From positions 62,001-126,000 of the forward strand of contig JBFWQA010000004.1 of the NCBI GenBank assembly GCA_050249695.1: DNA of 64,000 nt, given 5' to 3'. The notes beneath the pieces are model-generated. The model worked only from the letters and a program-made list of their open reading frames with translations. It made no database searches and was not told the DNA's origin. This document shows positions 53,042 to 62,362 of this stretch, one piece after another; within the stretch, counting starts at the first letter, position 1; each line of letters begins with the position of its first letter. The translations under genes were made by a program, and so were the position numbers. Source of the stretch: JACKJP01 sp050249695 (GTDB lineage: Bacteria; Pseudomonadota; Alphaproteobacteria; Rhizobiales; Tepidamorphaceae).

Positions 53042-53971
53042 ATGAACGTGTCAAGTCCCACACCGGCCATCATCTTTGGCCCGCGCGAATGGGCGATGCT
53101 GCTGGGTCTGTCCGCGATCTGGGGCGCCTCCTTCTTCTTTACCGCGATCGCCCTCGATGGCGGCCTACCGCCGTTCACGGTCATCTTCGCAAGGGTCTTC
53201 ATCGCCGCGATCCTGCTGCAGACCTTCTGCCGGCTTACCGGCAGGCCGCTGCCACGGGGCCTGCGCGGCTGGGCGCCCTATCTGCTGCTCGGCCTGCTCA
53301 ACAACGCCCTGCCCTTTACCCTGCTGGCGCTGGCGCAGACGCAGATTTCCAGCGCGCTGACCTCGGTGCTCAATGCCACGACGCCTCTGTGGACGGTTTT
53401 TCTCGCCCACATGCTGACCGGAGACGAGAAGCTGACCGTCAGCAAGACGGCCGGCATACTGCTCGGCATCGGGGGCGTTGCGGTGATGATCGGCCTCGAT
53501 GCGCTGTCGGGTATCGGCAATTCCTTCTGGGGCCAGTTGTCCGTCATCGGCGCGACGCTCTCCTATGGCTTCGCCGCGATCTACGGCCGCCGCTTCCACC
53601 GCGAGCGCCCCATGGTCACGGCGACGGCGCAGGTCACCATGTCCTCTTCCATCCTGCTGCCGGTCATGCTGATCGTCGACCGTCCATGGACGCTCGCCGC
53701 GCCGCCGGCCCCGGCGCTCCTCTCGGTGCTGGCGCTGGGCATCCTTTCAACCGCGGTTGCCTATCTGCTCTTCTTCCGCCTGCTGGCTCGGGCGGGCGCG
53801 ACGAATACGTCGCTGGTCACCTTCATCGTGCCCGTCAATGCGATCCTGCTCGGCACGACCATTCTCGGAGAACGGTTGAGCCTGACCGACGGGATCGGCA
53901 TGACGATGATCATGATCGGCCTGATCACGATCGACGGACGCCTTTTGCGGCGTCGCCGGCCGGGTGCCTAG
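53042..53971 (+). CDS. EamA/DMT family transporter
   Basis: A 309-residue protein with ten predicted helices in two EamA repeats. The repeats open with LLGLSAIWGASFFFTAIALDGG-type and GQLSVIGATLSYGFAAIYGR segments. ALTSVLNATTPLWTVFLAHM and TSLVTFIVPVNAILLGTTIL are the matching loops of each half. Drug/metabolite exporters of this type carry amino acids or other small metabolites. ATG 53042 is used; an earlier in-frame start at 53009 adds 11 residues. The stop overlaps lutC's on the other strand. Confidence 0.88.
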   Translation: MNVSSPTPAIIFGPREWAMLLGLSAIWGASFFFTAIALDGGLPPFTVIFARVFIAAILLQTFCRLTGRPLPRGLRGWAPYLLLGLLNNALPFTLLALAQTQISSALTSVLNATTPLWTVFLAHMLTGDEKLTVSKTAGILLGIGGVAVMIGLDALSGIGNSFWGQLSVIGATLSYGFAAIYGRRFHRERPMVTATAQVTMSSSILLPVMLIVDRPWTLAAPPAPALLSVLALGILSTAVAYLLFFRLLARAGATNTSLVTFIVPVNAILLGTTILGERLSLTDGIGMTMIMIGLITIDGRLLRRRRPGA

Positions 53972-54642
53972 TTTTCCACGATGATCACGTGCAGCGCCCG
54001 CGGCCCGTGCGCGCCGAGCAGCAGCGTCTGTTCGATATCGGCCGAGCGGGAAGGACCCGTTACCAGATTGACGGTGCGCGGCATCCCCTTGTCGCCATTA
54101 AGGGCGCGAAGACGGTCCCAGGCGCTCTCATAGTCACCTTCGATATCCGCCGCCGAGACGACGATCACGTGATTCTCGGGGAGGAAATTGATCGTTGAGG
54201 GATTGTCCGGGCCGGACAGCAGCATGAGCGTCCCCGTCTCGGCAACTCCGCAGACAGCGCGCGACAAACCGTTCACGTCGTCGCCGACCGCCTTGCCCTG
54301 GCGCCGTTTCAGTTCCGGTTCAAGGTCCCAGGGCAGGTCGGCCAGCAGCGGGTCGGCGCCGTGTACGAGGCTTTGCGGCGCGTTGCGGCCTCGAAGCCAC
54401 CTTGCCACCGCGCCGGGTATTTCGCCTTCGCCATTGACCGTCTCGACGCTCGCGCTGACCTCTTCCAGCATTTTCCTGAACAGCGCGACGCGCGCCGGGC
54501 CGGCAAGCTGGCCGCGCTTCGGAATGATGCCGCGCGCGTGTTCGGCAAGCCGCGCGCGAACCGCCTCCTTTCGGACCGCGTCCTCGCCCGTCCGGCCGAT
54601 GGCCCGGCGAAGCGCGCCCAGGATTGCTTCGCGGCTGGTCAT
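53968..54642 (-). CDS. lutC: LutC/YkgG family LUD-domain protein
   Basis: A 224-residue LUD-domain protein (MTSREAILGALRRAIGRTGE). VCGVAETGTLMLLSGPDNPS, HVIVVSAADIEGDYESAWDR and TGPSRSADIEQTLLLGAHGP are diagnostic. LutC is the third component of the LutABC L-lactate oxidation system. ATG 54642 overlaps the lutB stop (ATGA). Confidence 0.92.
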   Translation of the reverse strand: MTSREAILGALRRAIGRTGEDAVRKEAVRARLAEHARGIIPKRGQLAGPARVALFRKMLEEVSASVETVNGEGEIPGAVARWLRGRNAPQSLVHGADPLLADLPWDLEPELKRRQGKAVGDDVNGLSRAVCGVAETGTLMLLSGPDNPSTINFLPENHVIVVSAADIEGDYESAWDRLRALNGDKGMPRTVNLVTGPSRSADIEQTLLLGAHGPRALHVIIVEN

Positions 54643-56060
54643 GAAACCTTCTTTCCGCGCGCCCGCCACAAATCCTGGAAGCTGCGCCCCTGCGAGGCCG
54701 GAAAATCGCGGGTCCCCGTCCAGCCGCCGCCGAACGGCAGGCGCGCAATGCGCCCATTCGGGCCCATCCATTTCAATATGCGTGCCGCCGTACCGGCCAT
54801 CATGCGGTAGAGCCCCGGGCGTTTGGCGAAGAACGCCCAGACCCTGATCCCGTAACGCTGCGCCGGCGGCGACAGATGCTGCGCGAATTCGCGCTCGCGC
54901 CATTGCCGCATCATCCTCGGCAGCGGAATTCGCATCGGGCAGACCTCCTCGCAGCGTCCGCAGAAGGTCGAGGCGTTGGGCAGGGCGCCTGCCTTATCGA
55001 CCCCCGCGAGCGCCGGCGACAGCACCGCGCCCATCGGGCCGGGATAGACCGATCCGTAGGCATGGCCGCCGATCGCGTGATAGACCGGGCAATGGTTTAG
55101 GCAGGCACCGCAGCGGATGCAGCGCAGCATGTCCTGGAATTCGGTGCCGAGCATTTTCGTCCGGCCATTGTCGAGCAACACGACGTGATAGGCGTCCGGT
55201 CCGTCCGGATCGCCGGGCCGGCGCGGCCCGGTGGAAAGCGTGGTGTAGACGGAAAACTCCTGTCCCGACGCCGATCGCGCGAGCAGCCGCAGGATCTGGC
55301 TGGCGTCCTCGAGCGTCGGCACGACCTTCTCAAGGCTCGCCAGCACGATATGCACCCGGGGCAGCAATTGCGTCAGGTCGCCATTGCCCTCATTGGTGAC
55401 GATGATGGAGGAGCCGGTCTCGGCGATGAGGAAATTGGCGCCGGTGATACCGACATCGGCGGCGAGGAACTTCTCGCGCAGCACGCTGCGCGCCTCCGAC
55501 AGCAGACTTTCGGGCGCGTCGAGATCGCGCGAGGCGGAAAGGAAATCGTGGTGGCGCCGGAAGTCCGCTTCCACCTCGTCGCGGTTCACATGCACCGCCG
55601 GCGCGATGATGTGACTCGGATGCTCGCCCCGCAGCTGGATGATGTATTCGCCAAGGTCGGTTTCGACGACGGTCAGCCCGCTGGCTTCCAGATGCGGGTT
55701 GAGCGCGATCTCCTCGGAGATCATCGACTTTCCCTTGGTGACGGTCCTCGCCCCCGCCCTGCGGCAGATGTCGAGCACGATGGCGCGCGCTTCCGCCCCG
55801 TCGGCGGCCCAGTGAACATGGCCGCCGCTTTCCCTGACCCGCGCCTCATAGGCTTCAAGGTAGAGGTCGAGATGCGCCAGCGTATGATCCTTGATCGCCT
55901 TCGCATTGTTCCTCAAGGCGTCGAATTCCGGGAGCTTGTCACGCGCCTTGCGGCGTTTCTCCACAAAGCCCCGCTGCACGTTGCCGAGTGCACGCTGGAG
56001 CTGCCTGTCCGCAAGCGCCTTGGCGGCGTCGGCGGAAAAATCGGACGAATGCATTTTCAT
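54639..56060 (-). CDS. lutB: LutB/YkgF iron-sulfur protein of L-lactate utilisation
   Basis: A 473-residue protein with an N-terminal LUD domain and a C-terminal ferredoxin-like part. The two 4Fe-4S motifs are CIRCGACLNHCPVYH and CGRCEEVCPMRIPL. LUD marks include KGKSMISEEIALN and GITGANFLIAETGSS. It passes electrons from lactate oxidation in the LutABC complex. ATG 56060 (MKMHSSDFSADAAK) overlaps the lutA stop; the upstream open frame is spurious. Confidence 0.94.
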   Translation of the reverse strand: MKMHSSDFSADAAKALADRQLQRALGNVQRGFVEKRRKARDKLPEFDALRNNAKAIKDHTLAHLDLYLEAYEARVRESGGHVHWAADGAEARAIVLDICRRAGARTVTKGKSMISEEIALNPHLEASGLTVVETDLGEYIIQLRGEHPSHIIAPAVHVNRDEVEADFRRHHDFLSASRDLDAPESLLSEARSVLREKFLAADVGITGANFLIAETGSSIIVTNEGNGDLTQLLPRVHIVLASLEKVVPTLEDASQILRLLARSASGQEFSVYTTLSTGPRRPGDPDGPDAYHVVLLDNGRTKMLGTEFQDMLRCIRCGACLNHCPVYHAIGGHAYGSVYPGPMGAVLSPALAGVDKAGALPNASTFCGRCEEVCPMRIPLPRMMRQWREREFAQHLSPPAQRYGIRVWAFFAKRPGLYRMMAGTAARILKWMGPNGRIARLPFGGGWTGTRDFPASQGRSFQDLWRARGKKVS

Positions 56061-56848
56061 CGCGACGGCTCTCCGCTGTCCTCGCCGATGGCCGGGCCGC
56101 CTGTCATTCCCGCCAGCACCTCGGCGACGTGTCGGACCTTGACCGCATGGCCTTCGCGCGAGAGGCGTCCCGCCATGTTCATCAGGCAGCCGAGGTCGCC
56201 GGCGAGCAGTGTGTCGGCGCCACTTGCGGCAACCGCGCCGATCTTGCGGTCGACGATCGCGGTGGAGATGTCGGGGTACTTCACGCAGAACGTGCCGCCG
56301 AAGCCGCAACAGGCTTCGCTGTCGGCAAGCTCCGTCAGCGAGAGGCCCTGGACGGCCGAAAGCAGCCGGCGCGGCTGTTCGCGGATCGCCAACTCCCTGA
56401 GACCCGCGCAGGAATCGTGATAGGTCACCGTGCCTTCATAGGCAGCATCGACCTGAGAGATTCCCAGAACATCGGCGAGGAAGCTGGTGAGCTCATGGGT
56501 CTTGCCGGCAAGCCGTTCGGCCCGCCCGCGCCAGTGCAGGTCGTTGCTGAACAGTTCCGGATAGTGTCGCACCATCATCCCGGCGCACGAACCGGACGGC
56601 ACGACGACATGATCGTATGTCTCGAGAAGCGCGATCGTCCTGCGGGCGATGGCCGCGGCATCGCGCCGGGCGCCCGAATTCCATGCCGGCTGCCCGCAGC
56701 AGGTCTGGTCGCCGGGAACCTCGACGACGCAGCCGGCATCCTCCAGAAGCTTCACCGCGGCGAAGCCGACCACGGGTCGCATCAGGTCGACGAGGCAGGT
56801 CACGAAAAGTGCGACGCGGCGCGGCGTCGCCCCAGCACTCATCGTCAT
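56057..56848 (-). CDS. lutA: LutA/YkgE (Fe-S)-binding protein of L-lactate utilisation
   Basis: A 263-residue protein with two CCG domains: DQTCCGQPAWNSG (about 48-60) and ADSEACCGFGGTFCVKYPD, the cysteine-rich cluster-binding motifs of the family. LDMRP-like VTCLVDLMRPVVGFAAVKLL opens it. First gene of lutABC, all coupled by ATGA overlaps. LutABC oxidises L-lactate to pyruvate independently of LldD. No lutR or lactate permease gene is adjacent. Confidence 0.93.
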   Translation of the reverse strand: MTMSAGATPRRVALFVTCLVDLMRPVVGFAAVKLLEDAGCVVEVPGDQTCCGQPAWNSGARRDAAAIARRTIALLETYDHVVVPSGSCAGMMVRHYPELFSNDLHWRGRAERLAGKTHELTSFLADVLGISQVDAAYEGTVTYHDSCAGLRELAIREQPRRLLSAVQGLSLTELADSEACCGFGGTFCVKYPDISTAIVDRKIGAVAASGADTLLAGDLGCLMNMAGRLSREGHAVKVRHVAEVLAGMTGGPAIGEDSGEPSR

Positions 56849-56960
56849 GTCCGGTGCCTCCCTCCCTGCATGCCGCCATTGTTACATGGCGCGCGGCAAG
56901 TGCGACAATCGCAAAAGGGATGAGGCCCGGCAGACCCCCTCCAATGGTTCCGCCCCTCGG

Positions 56961-56996
56961 AAACGGAAAGGGGACGGCACGATCCGTGCCATCCCC
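56961..56996 (-). terminator. Terminator after the L,D-transpeptidase gene
   Basis: On the minus strand a 12-bp stem with one mismatch (arms 56996-56985 and 56981-56970, three-base loop) is followed by TTTCCGTTT. It lies 25 bases after the transpeptidase stop and before lutA. Confidence 0.6.
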
Positions 56997-57021
56997 TCTC
57001 GCCTCTGATGCCCCCCGGCTC

Positions 57022-57792
57022 TCAGATGACTTTGACGGTAGCGCCGACCGGAACGCGTTCGTAAAGGTCCATGACGTCCTCGTTGCGCATGCGGATGCAG
57101 CCCGACGAAACGGCGTGTCCGATCGTCCACGGCTCGTTGGAGCCGTGGATGCGATAGAGCGTCGAGCCCAGATAGAGGGCGCGCGCGCCCAGGGGATTGT
57201 GCGGCCCGCCGGGCATCATCTCGGGCAAGCCCGGCTGACGCTGGCGCATTTCCGCCGGCGGCCGCCAGTCGGGCCATTCGGCCTTGCGCGAAACCTTGTG
57301 CGTGCCGGCCCATTCGAAGCCCGGCCGCCCGACGCCGACGCCGTAGCGCAGTGCCTTGCCCTGGTCCTCCACAAGATAGAGGAAGCGTTCGTTGGTATCG
57401 ATGATGATAGTGCCGGGCGCCTCGGCACCATCATAGGATACCGTCTGCCGGGCGTATTTCGGATCGAAGGCTGGCGTGGTCGCGCCCGTCTGTGCGGCGG
57501 GTGCCGGGGTATACCGGGTCTGTTGCTGCGCGGGCGCGTAGGCCGCCCGGCTGCGCGATTCGGTGCCGCGCCGCGGTTCCAGCCCCTGCGGATAGGCCTG
57601 ATGTTCGAGCGTCCGCGGGGCCATGCCGCGCGCCGGCGCCGGGTCTCCGAAGATCGAATTCATCAGACGCGGAAAAGGCATGTCCTGGCTCGGCCGCGCG
57701 CCTGAGGAGCCCGCGTGATAATCGTTCGCGGCGGCGCCCTGGAGCGTCAGTGCGACGGCTGCCCCGGCGAGCAGAAGCGTGATCGGTTTCAT
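57022..57792 (-). CDS. L,D-transpeptidase (YkuD/ErfK family)
   Basis: A 256-residue exported protein: signal peptide MKPITLLLAGAAVALTLQGA, then a Pro/Gln-rich linker to about residue 115. The YkuD domain (TIIIDTNERFLYLVEDQGKA onwards) contains the active-site block IHGSNEPWTIGHAVSSGCIR with the catalytic Cys in SSGCIRM. The enzyme forms 3-3 crosslinks in peptidoglycan or attaches proteins to it. GPHNPLGARALYLG is also typical. ATG 57792 places the signal peptide at the N-terminus. Confidence 0.93.
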   Translation of the reverse strand: MKPITLLLAGAAVALTLQGAAANDYHAGSSGARPSQDMPFPRLMNSIFGDPAPARGMAPRTLEHQAYPQGLEPRRGTESRSRAAYAPAQQQTRYTPAPAAQTGATTPAFDPKYARQTVSYDGAEAPGTIIIDTNERFLYLVEDQGKALRYGVGVGRPGFEWAGTHKVSRKAEWPDWRPPAEMRQRQPGLPEMMPGGPHNPLGARALYLGSTLYRIHGSNEPWTIGHAVSSGCIRMRNEDVMDLYERVPVGATVKVI

Positions 57793-58196
57793 CGAGAAAA
57801 GCCCCAAGACTTGAACGCTACACCCTCCGGGCACGGCCCAACCCCCAGGCCCGGATCGATCACGAAACTAAGGTGCAAGAGACGGCCAACTGGTTAACGG
57901 GCGTTAGGGTTGACGGCAAAAGCTCGCCGTGTGGTTTACGGCGCGTCAAGGAACAAGGTGAACCCTTCCTTAAGAGGGGGCACAAGGGCGCGGCGCAGCT
58001 CCACGGACCCGCTTGAAGGCGCTGGAGGTATCGCCTCGCGGGGCGCGATTTGCCTGGACGCGGCATCGGCGCCGGCGGTCCCCGTGCCTTGCCCATCCCC
58101 GCCGCATTGGTTAGAGGCTTCCAATTGCCCGTGAAGGGCTCTAGGTAGGCCGCTGGCTGCGCGCATCCTGCGCCGGCGGACGTGTTTCGGACGATC
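57793..58196. other. Intergenic region between the transpeptidase gene and hisS
   Basis: About 400 bases without a gene on either strand. It contains the divergent promoters. A TTGACG element lies at about 57909. GC-rich self-complementary stretches occur at 58015-58060, but I could not match them to a known riboswitch or attenuator, and there is no run of His codons. No leader peptide was found. Confidence 0.45.
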
Positions 58197-59672
58197 ATGG
58201 CGAAGAACAAGGACAATCTCATCGAGGCGGCCAGGCCGCGCGGCTTCGCCGATCGCGATGCCGGCGAGGCGGTGGCCTATCGCGACATGCTGGCGAAGAT
58301 CGCCGCCGTCTTCGAGCGATACGGTTTCGATCCGGTCGAGACGCCGGCGGTGGAATACACCCAGGCGCTCGGCAAGTTCCTGCCCGACAGCGACCGGCCG
58401 AACGAGGGCGTGTTCTCCTTTCAGGACGATGACGAGCAATGGCTGTCGCTGCGTTACGACCTGACCGCGCCGCTCGCCCGCTATGTGGCGGAGAACTATG
58501 ACCGCCTGCCCAAGCCTTACCGCAGCTATCGGCAGGGTTACGTCTTCCGCAATGAGAAACCGGGCCCCGGCCGCTTCCGCCAGTTCCTGCAGTTCGACGC
58601 CGATACGGTCGGCACGGCGAGCCCTGCGGCGGACGCCGAAATCTGCATGCTGATGGCCGATACGCTGGAAGCCCTCGGCATCGCCCGGGGCGACTATGTG
58701 ATCCGCGTCAACAGCCGCAAGGTGCTCGACGGTTTGATGGAGAGTATAGGCCTCGGCGGCGATGCGCACGCCGTCACGCGCCTGACCGTGCTGCGCGCGA
58801 TCGACAAGCTCGACCGTCTCGGCATCGAGGGCGTGCGTCAACTGCTCGGTGAGGGCCGCGAGGACGAGAGCGGCGATTATACGAGGGGCGCCGGGCTGGA
58901 GCCGGAACAGATTTTCGACGTGCTCGCGCTTGTCGGCGCGGGAAAGGATACGAATGCCGAGACGATCGCCTCGCTCGGCGATGTCGCACCGGGCGAGGGC
59001 GTTATCGAACTGGAAGCGATCTCGGCGTTGATCGACGCCGCCGGCTATGGCGACGGTCGTATCCGCATCGACCCGTCCGTCGTGCGCGGCCTTGAATATT
59101 ACACCGGTCCCGTCTTCGAGGCCGAACTGACCTTCGAGACCGTCAACGAAAAGGGCCAGAAGGTCATCTTCGGATCGGTTGCCGGCGGCGGGCGCTATGA
59201 CGGGCTGGTCGCCCGGTTCCGCGGCGAGGAAGTGCCGGCCACAGGTTTCTCCATCGGCGTCAGCCGGCTGATGGCCGCGCTTTCCAACCTCGGCAAGATC
59301 GAGATGTCGCCACCGCCCGGCCCGGTGGTCGTGCTGGTCATGGACAAGGATCAGGTCCCCGCCTATCAGGCGATGGTGGCGAAGCTGCGCGCCGCCGGCA
59401 TCCGCGCCGAACTCTATCTCGGCACATCCGGCATGAAGGCGCAGATGAAATATGCCGACAGGCGCGGCAGCCCCTGCGTCGTCATTCAGGGCTCCGACGA
59501 GCGCGCCGCCCGCACCGTCCAGATCAAGGATCTGATCGAGGGCGCGAGGATCGCCGGCCAGATCGAAAGCCGCGATGCGTATCGCGAGGCGCGCCCGGCC
59601 CAGGTGACGGTAAGCGAGGGCGAGATGGTCGAAGCTGTTCGCGCCATCGTCACCCATCATGCCGGCGGGTAA
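58197..59672 (+). CDS. hisS: Histidyl-tRNA synthetase, divergent alphaproteobacterial type
   Basis: A 491-residue class II synthetase. Motif 2 region is YRQGYVFRNEKPGPGRFRQF followed by LQFDADTVG, unlike the enterobacterial GRYRQFHQLGCE form and closer to the eukaryote-like alphaproteobacterial HisRS. The histidine-specific block is VVRGLEYYTGPVFEAEL, motif 3 GSVAGGGRYDGLVARF. The anticodon domain starts near PGPVVVLVMDKDQ. Such enzymes pair with tRNA-His lacking G-1, and the tRNA-His at 14.8 kb has that form. ATG 58197 is preferred to a start five codons upstream. hisZ and hisG follow. Confidence 0.95.
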   Translation: MAKNKDNLIEAARPRGFADRDAGEAVAYRDMLAKIAAVFERYGFDPVETPAVEYTQALGKFLPDSDRPNEGVFSFQDDDEQWLSLRYDLTAPLARYVAENYDRLPKPYRSYRQGYVFRNEKPGPGRFRQFLQFDADTVGTASPAADAEICMLMADTLEALGIARGDYVIRVNSRKVLDGLMESIGLGGDAHAVTRLTVLRAIDKLDRLGIEGVRQLLGEGREDESGDYTRGAGLEPEQIFDVLALVGAGKDTNAETIASLGDVAPGEGVIELEAISALIDAAGYGDGRIRIDPSVVRGLEYYTGPVFEAELTFETVNEKGQKVIFGSVAGGGRYDGLVARFRGEEVPATGFSIGVSRLMAALSNLGKIEMSPPPGPVVVLVMDKDQVPAYQAMVAKLRAAGIRAELYLGTSGMKAQMKYADRRGSPCVVIQGSDERAARTVQIKDLIEGARIAGQIESRDAYREARPAQVTVSEGEMVEAVRAIVTHHAGG

Positions 59673-59763
59673 CCGCAAGCGCGCTTTGCGCTCGCAAGTC
59701 GGGGCTTCTCTTGCTATGACCCCGGCAAATCCGTTTCGCGCTTCGCATCAAGTCTGATCCGAC

Positions 59764-60855
59764 ATGACCGCAGACAGACAGAATCCGGCACTGGCGGCCC
59801 TCTTCGGCGGGCGCGGCCTTACGCGCGCCGAACCGGCGATCCTGCAGTCGGCGGAGCTGTTTCTCGACCTGTCGGGCGAGGATATCCGCCGCCGCCTGCT
59901 GCTTGTCCAGTCGCCCGACGGCACGGACATGTGCCTCAGGCCCGAATATACGATCCCGCTGGTGCGCCGGCATCTCGATGCCGGGGCGGGCGAGGGCGGC
60001 TACTGGTATCACGGTCCCGTCTTCCGCTACCGCGCCGGCGACGGTCCGGTGGAGATCGAGCAGGCGGGCATCGAATCCTTCGGCAAGGAGGACCGCGCCG
60101 CCGCCGACGCCGATACGCTACTCGTCGCGCTGGAAGCGCTGCGCACGCTTGGCGTTGAGGACGTGACGATCCGCATGGGCGATCCGGGTCTGGTCATGGC
60201 GGCGATCGAAGCGTTCAACTTGCCGGCGGTCTGGCTGAAACGCCTGCGCCGCGGCTTCACACGGGCCGGCGGGATCGCCGCCATGCTGACGCAGGAAACC
60301 GGCGCCGAGGGCAGCACGCGCGCCCGCCTCGTCAACGCGCTGGCGGGCGCCGACCGCGCATCCGCGACGGCGATGGTGGAGGAACTGGTCGGTGTAGCCG
60401 GGATCACGCCTGTCGGCGGCCGCAGCGCCGCCGAGATCGCCGAAAGGCTGCTGGAACAGGCCGAATTCGAGCGCGGCGCGCGGCTTTCGGCCGGGATCAA
60501 GGCGCAGCTTGCGCGCTTTGCCGCCATCGAGGGTTCGCCGGCCGAGGCGCTGGACGCGTTTCAGGCCGCTGCCCGGGAAGCCGGCATCGATATCGATCAT
60601 GGCCTTAGGCAGTTCGCCGCCCGCGCCGACGCGCTGAAGGATGTGAAGGCGCCGGCGACATTCACGGCGGGCTTCGGCCGCCGGCTCGATTACTATTCCG
60701 GCTTCGTCTTCGAGGTGCACGCGCGCGGTGCCGAACTGCCGCTTGCGGGCGGCGGGCGCTATGACGGCCTCCTCGCCGCGCTTGGCGCCGAGGCGCTGCC
60801 GGCGATCGGCTTTGCGATCTGGATGGACCGCGCGGAAAAGGCGGCGCGGCCATGA
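59764..60855 (+). CDS. hisZ: ATP phosphoribosyltransferase regulatory subunit
   Basis: A 363-residue HisRS paralogue without aminoacylation function. It has LRPEYTIPLVRRHLDAGAGE and YWYHGPVFRYRAGDGPVEIE (motif 2-like) and the C-terminal LPLAGGGRYDGLLAALG, but no anticodon-binding domain. HisZ binds HisG to form the octameric, histidine-regulated first enzyme of histidine synthesis. Its stop overlaps the hisG start (ATGA). It is 91 bases after hisS, from which it probably arose. Confidence 0.93.
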   Translation: MTADRQNPALAALFGGRGLTRAEPAILQSAELFLDLSGEDIRRRLLLVQSPDGTDMCLRPEYTIPLVRRHLDAGAGEGGYWYHGPVFRYRAGDGPVEIEQAGIESFGKEDRAAADADTLLVALEALRTLGVEDVTIRMGDPGLVMAAIEAFNLPAVWLKRLRRGFTRAGGIAAMLTQETGAEGSTRARLVNALAGADRASATAMVEELVGVAGITPVGGRSAAEIAERLLEQAEFERGARLSAGIKAQLARFAAIEGSPAEALDAFQAAAREAGIDIDHGLRQFAARADALKDVKAPATFTAGFGRRLDYYSGFVFEVHARGAELPLAGGGRYDGLLAALGAEALPAIGFAIWMDRAEKAARP

Positions 60856-61826
60856 ACGGGAAACTGATCGTCGCCGTGCCGGCCAAGGGACGGCTGCAGG
60901 AGAACGCGGAGGCGTTCTTCGCGCGCGCCGGGCTGAAGCTGAAGCGAGACAGCGGCGCACGGGGCTATACGGGGCGCTTCGCCGGCGTGGACGATGTCGA
61001 CGTGCTGTTTCTTTCCGCCAGCGAGATCGCCGGCGAACTCGCCGCCGGCAATGTCCATCTCGGCGTCACCGGCGAGGACCTCATCCGCGAGAAGATCCCC
61101 GACGCCGACCGTATTGTCGATCTGTCCGTGCCGCTCGGATTCGGCTTTGCCAATGTCGTCGTCGCGGTACCGCAGGTGTGGATCGACGTCGATACGATGG
61201 CCGATCTGGACGATGTGGCCGAGAGTTTCCGCACCCGCCATGGGCGGCCGGTCCGCATCGCGACCAAATATGTGAACCTGACGCGCGGCTTCTTTGCCCG
61301 GTTCGGCATCGTCGACTACCGGATCGTGGAGAGCCTCGGAGCGACTGAAGGCGCGCCGTCATCGGGCGCGGCGGATGCCATCGTGGACATCACGACGACC
61401 GGGGCGACGCTCGCCGCCAACGCGCTGAAGGTGCTGGCCGACGGTACGATGCTGGAAAGCGAGGCGCATCTGGTGACGAGCCTGAAAGCCGATTGGAACC
61501 AGGGCGCGAAGGCCGCGCTTCGCAACGTCTTCGACCGGATCGCGGCCGAGTTGAATGCGCGCGGTGTGCGGGAAATTCGTGCAAGCGTCGGCGGCGCGGC
61601 GGCTGAGGCGATTGCCCGGCGGCACGGTTGCACGCTGCCGTTCGGCGCGGATGCCTCGCCTTCAGTCCTGCATTGCCCCGCCGACAGCGTCCATGCGGTG
61701 ACGGTCGCGCTGCGCGCGGCGGGGGCGACGGCGGTCTCGGTGTCGCAGCCCGAGGACGTCTTCGCGGCCGCCAATCCTCTCTACGACCGGATCATCGCCC
61801 GGTTGGAGAAACGTCAGGCCAACTAG
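60852..61826 (+). CDS. hisG: ATP phosphoribosyltransferase with C-terminal extension
   Basis: A 324-residue HisG, catalysing ATP plus PRPP to phosphoribosyl-ATP. The catalytic core includes LIVAVPAKGRLQENAEAFF, GVTGEDLIREKIP, RIATKYVNLTRGFF and the PRPP loop DAIVDITTTGATLAAN. Enzymes partnered with HisZ are usually 210-230 residues; this one has about 100 extra residues (REIRASVGGAAAEAIARRHG onward). Similar long HisG proteins accompany HisZ in some Hyphomicrobiales. The tail converges on and overlaps by four bases a small membrane-protein gene. Confidence 0.93.
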   Translation: MNGKLIVAVPAKGRLQENAEAFFARAGLKLKRDSGARGYTGRFAGVDDVDVLFLSASEIAGELAAGNVHLGVTGEDLIREKIPDADRIVDLSVPLGFGFANVVVAVPQVWIDVDTMADLDDVAESFRTRHGRPVRIATKYVNLTRGFFARFGIVDYRIVESLGATEGAPSSGAADAIVDITTTGATLAANALKVLADGTMLESEAHLVTSLKADWNQGAKAALRNVFDRIAAELNARGVREIRASVGGAAAEAIARRHGCTLPFGADASPSVLHCPADSVHAVTVALRAAGATAVSVSQPEDVFAAANPLYDRIIARLEKRQAN

Positions 61827-62110
61827 GTGTCGGCCGACATGCGCCGCTCCACCGCAAGCGTTCGCCGGAACGTCCACCAGCAGCCATAGAGCAGGAACGG
61901 CGCCATGATGACGGCGCCCGTCATCATGCCGTTGCGGCCGAGGCCCAGAAGGCCCGAAACCGACCAGTCGAGGGCAAGCGCGACGACCACGAACTCCGAG
62001 GCGATAAGCAGCGTCGCCCCGATGGCCGATGCCACGACGGCGAACGTCAGCGGCGAAACGCTGGCCGTCTTGCGGGCGGCGTCAGCGATCATTTCCGATT
62101 TCTGTGACAT
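61823..62110 (-). CDS. Small hypothetical membrane protein
   Basis: A 95-residue protein, MSQKSEMIADAARKTASVSP, with two hydrophobic segments (FAVVASAIGATLLIASEFVV; GMMTGAVIMAPFLLYGCWW). A basic tail ends it (RRTLAVERRMSADT). No family recognised. Its stop overlaps hisG's by four bases. The in-frame extension upstream to 62323 looks spurious. Confidence 0.6.
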   Translation of the reverse strand: MSQKSEMIADAARKTASVSPLTFAVVASAIGATLLIASEFVVVALALDWSVSGLLGLGRNGMMTGAVIMAPFLLYGCWWTFRRTLAVERRMSADT

Positions 62111-62362
62111 TGCGAAGGCAGTCTCGTTGCTGGAACGCGGCAGGTCCGCGCGCGGGAGAAGATGCGCCCGGGCGGACCGGATCGCAAGCCCGGGGCAGCT
62201 GAATTTTTTTGAAAGAGGGGCTCGTTTGCAGCTCAGGCGGGCCGACGGAAACGTCCGCCATGCCCGCCTGCTCAGATCCGCCGCATGCCGTTCAATTGAA
62301 CCAACGGCACGGCAACGTTGCAATGCCTCTCATCGACACATATGTGCCGGTCGCTTCGCCGG

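Noticed and set aside
57793..58196. Riboswitch or his-leader attenuator upstream of hisS
   Set aside because: No run of His codons, no known aptamer pattern and no terminator-antiterminator pair recognised.
57936..59678. 580-codon open frame antisense to hisS
   Set aside because: High GC content leaves long open frames opposite true genes; hisS has all family motifs and this frame none.
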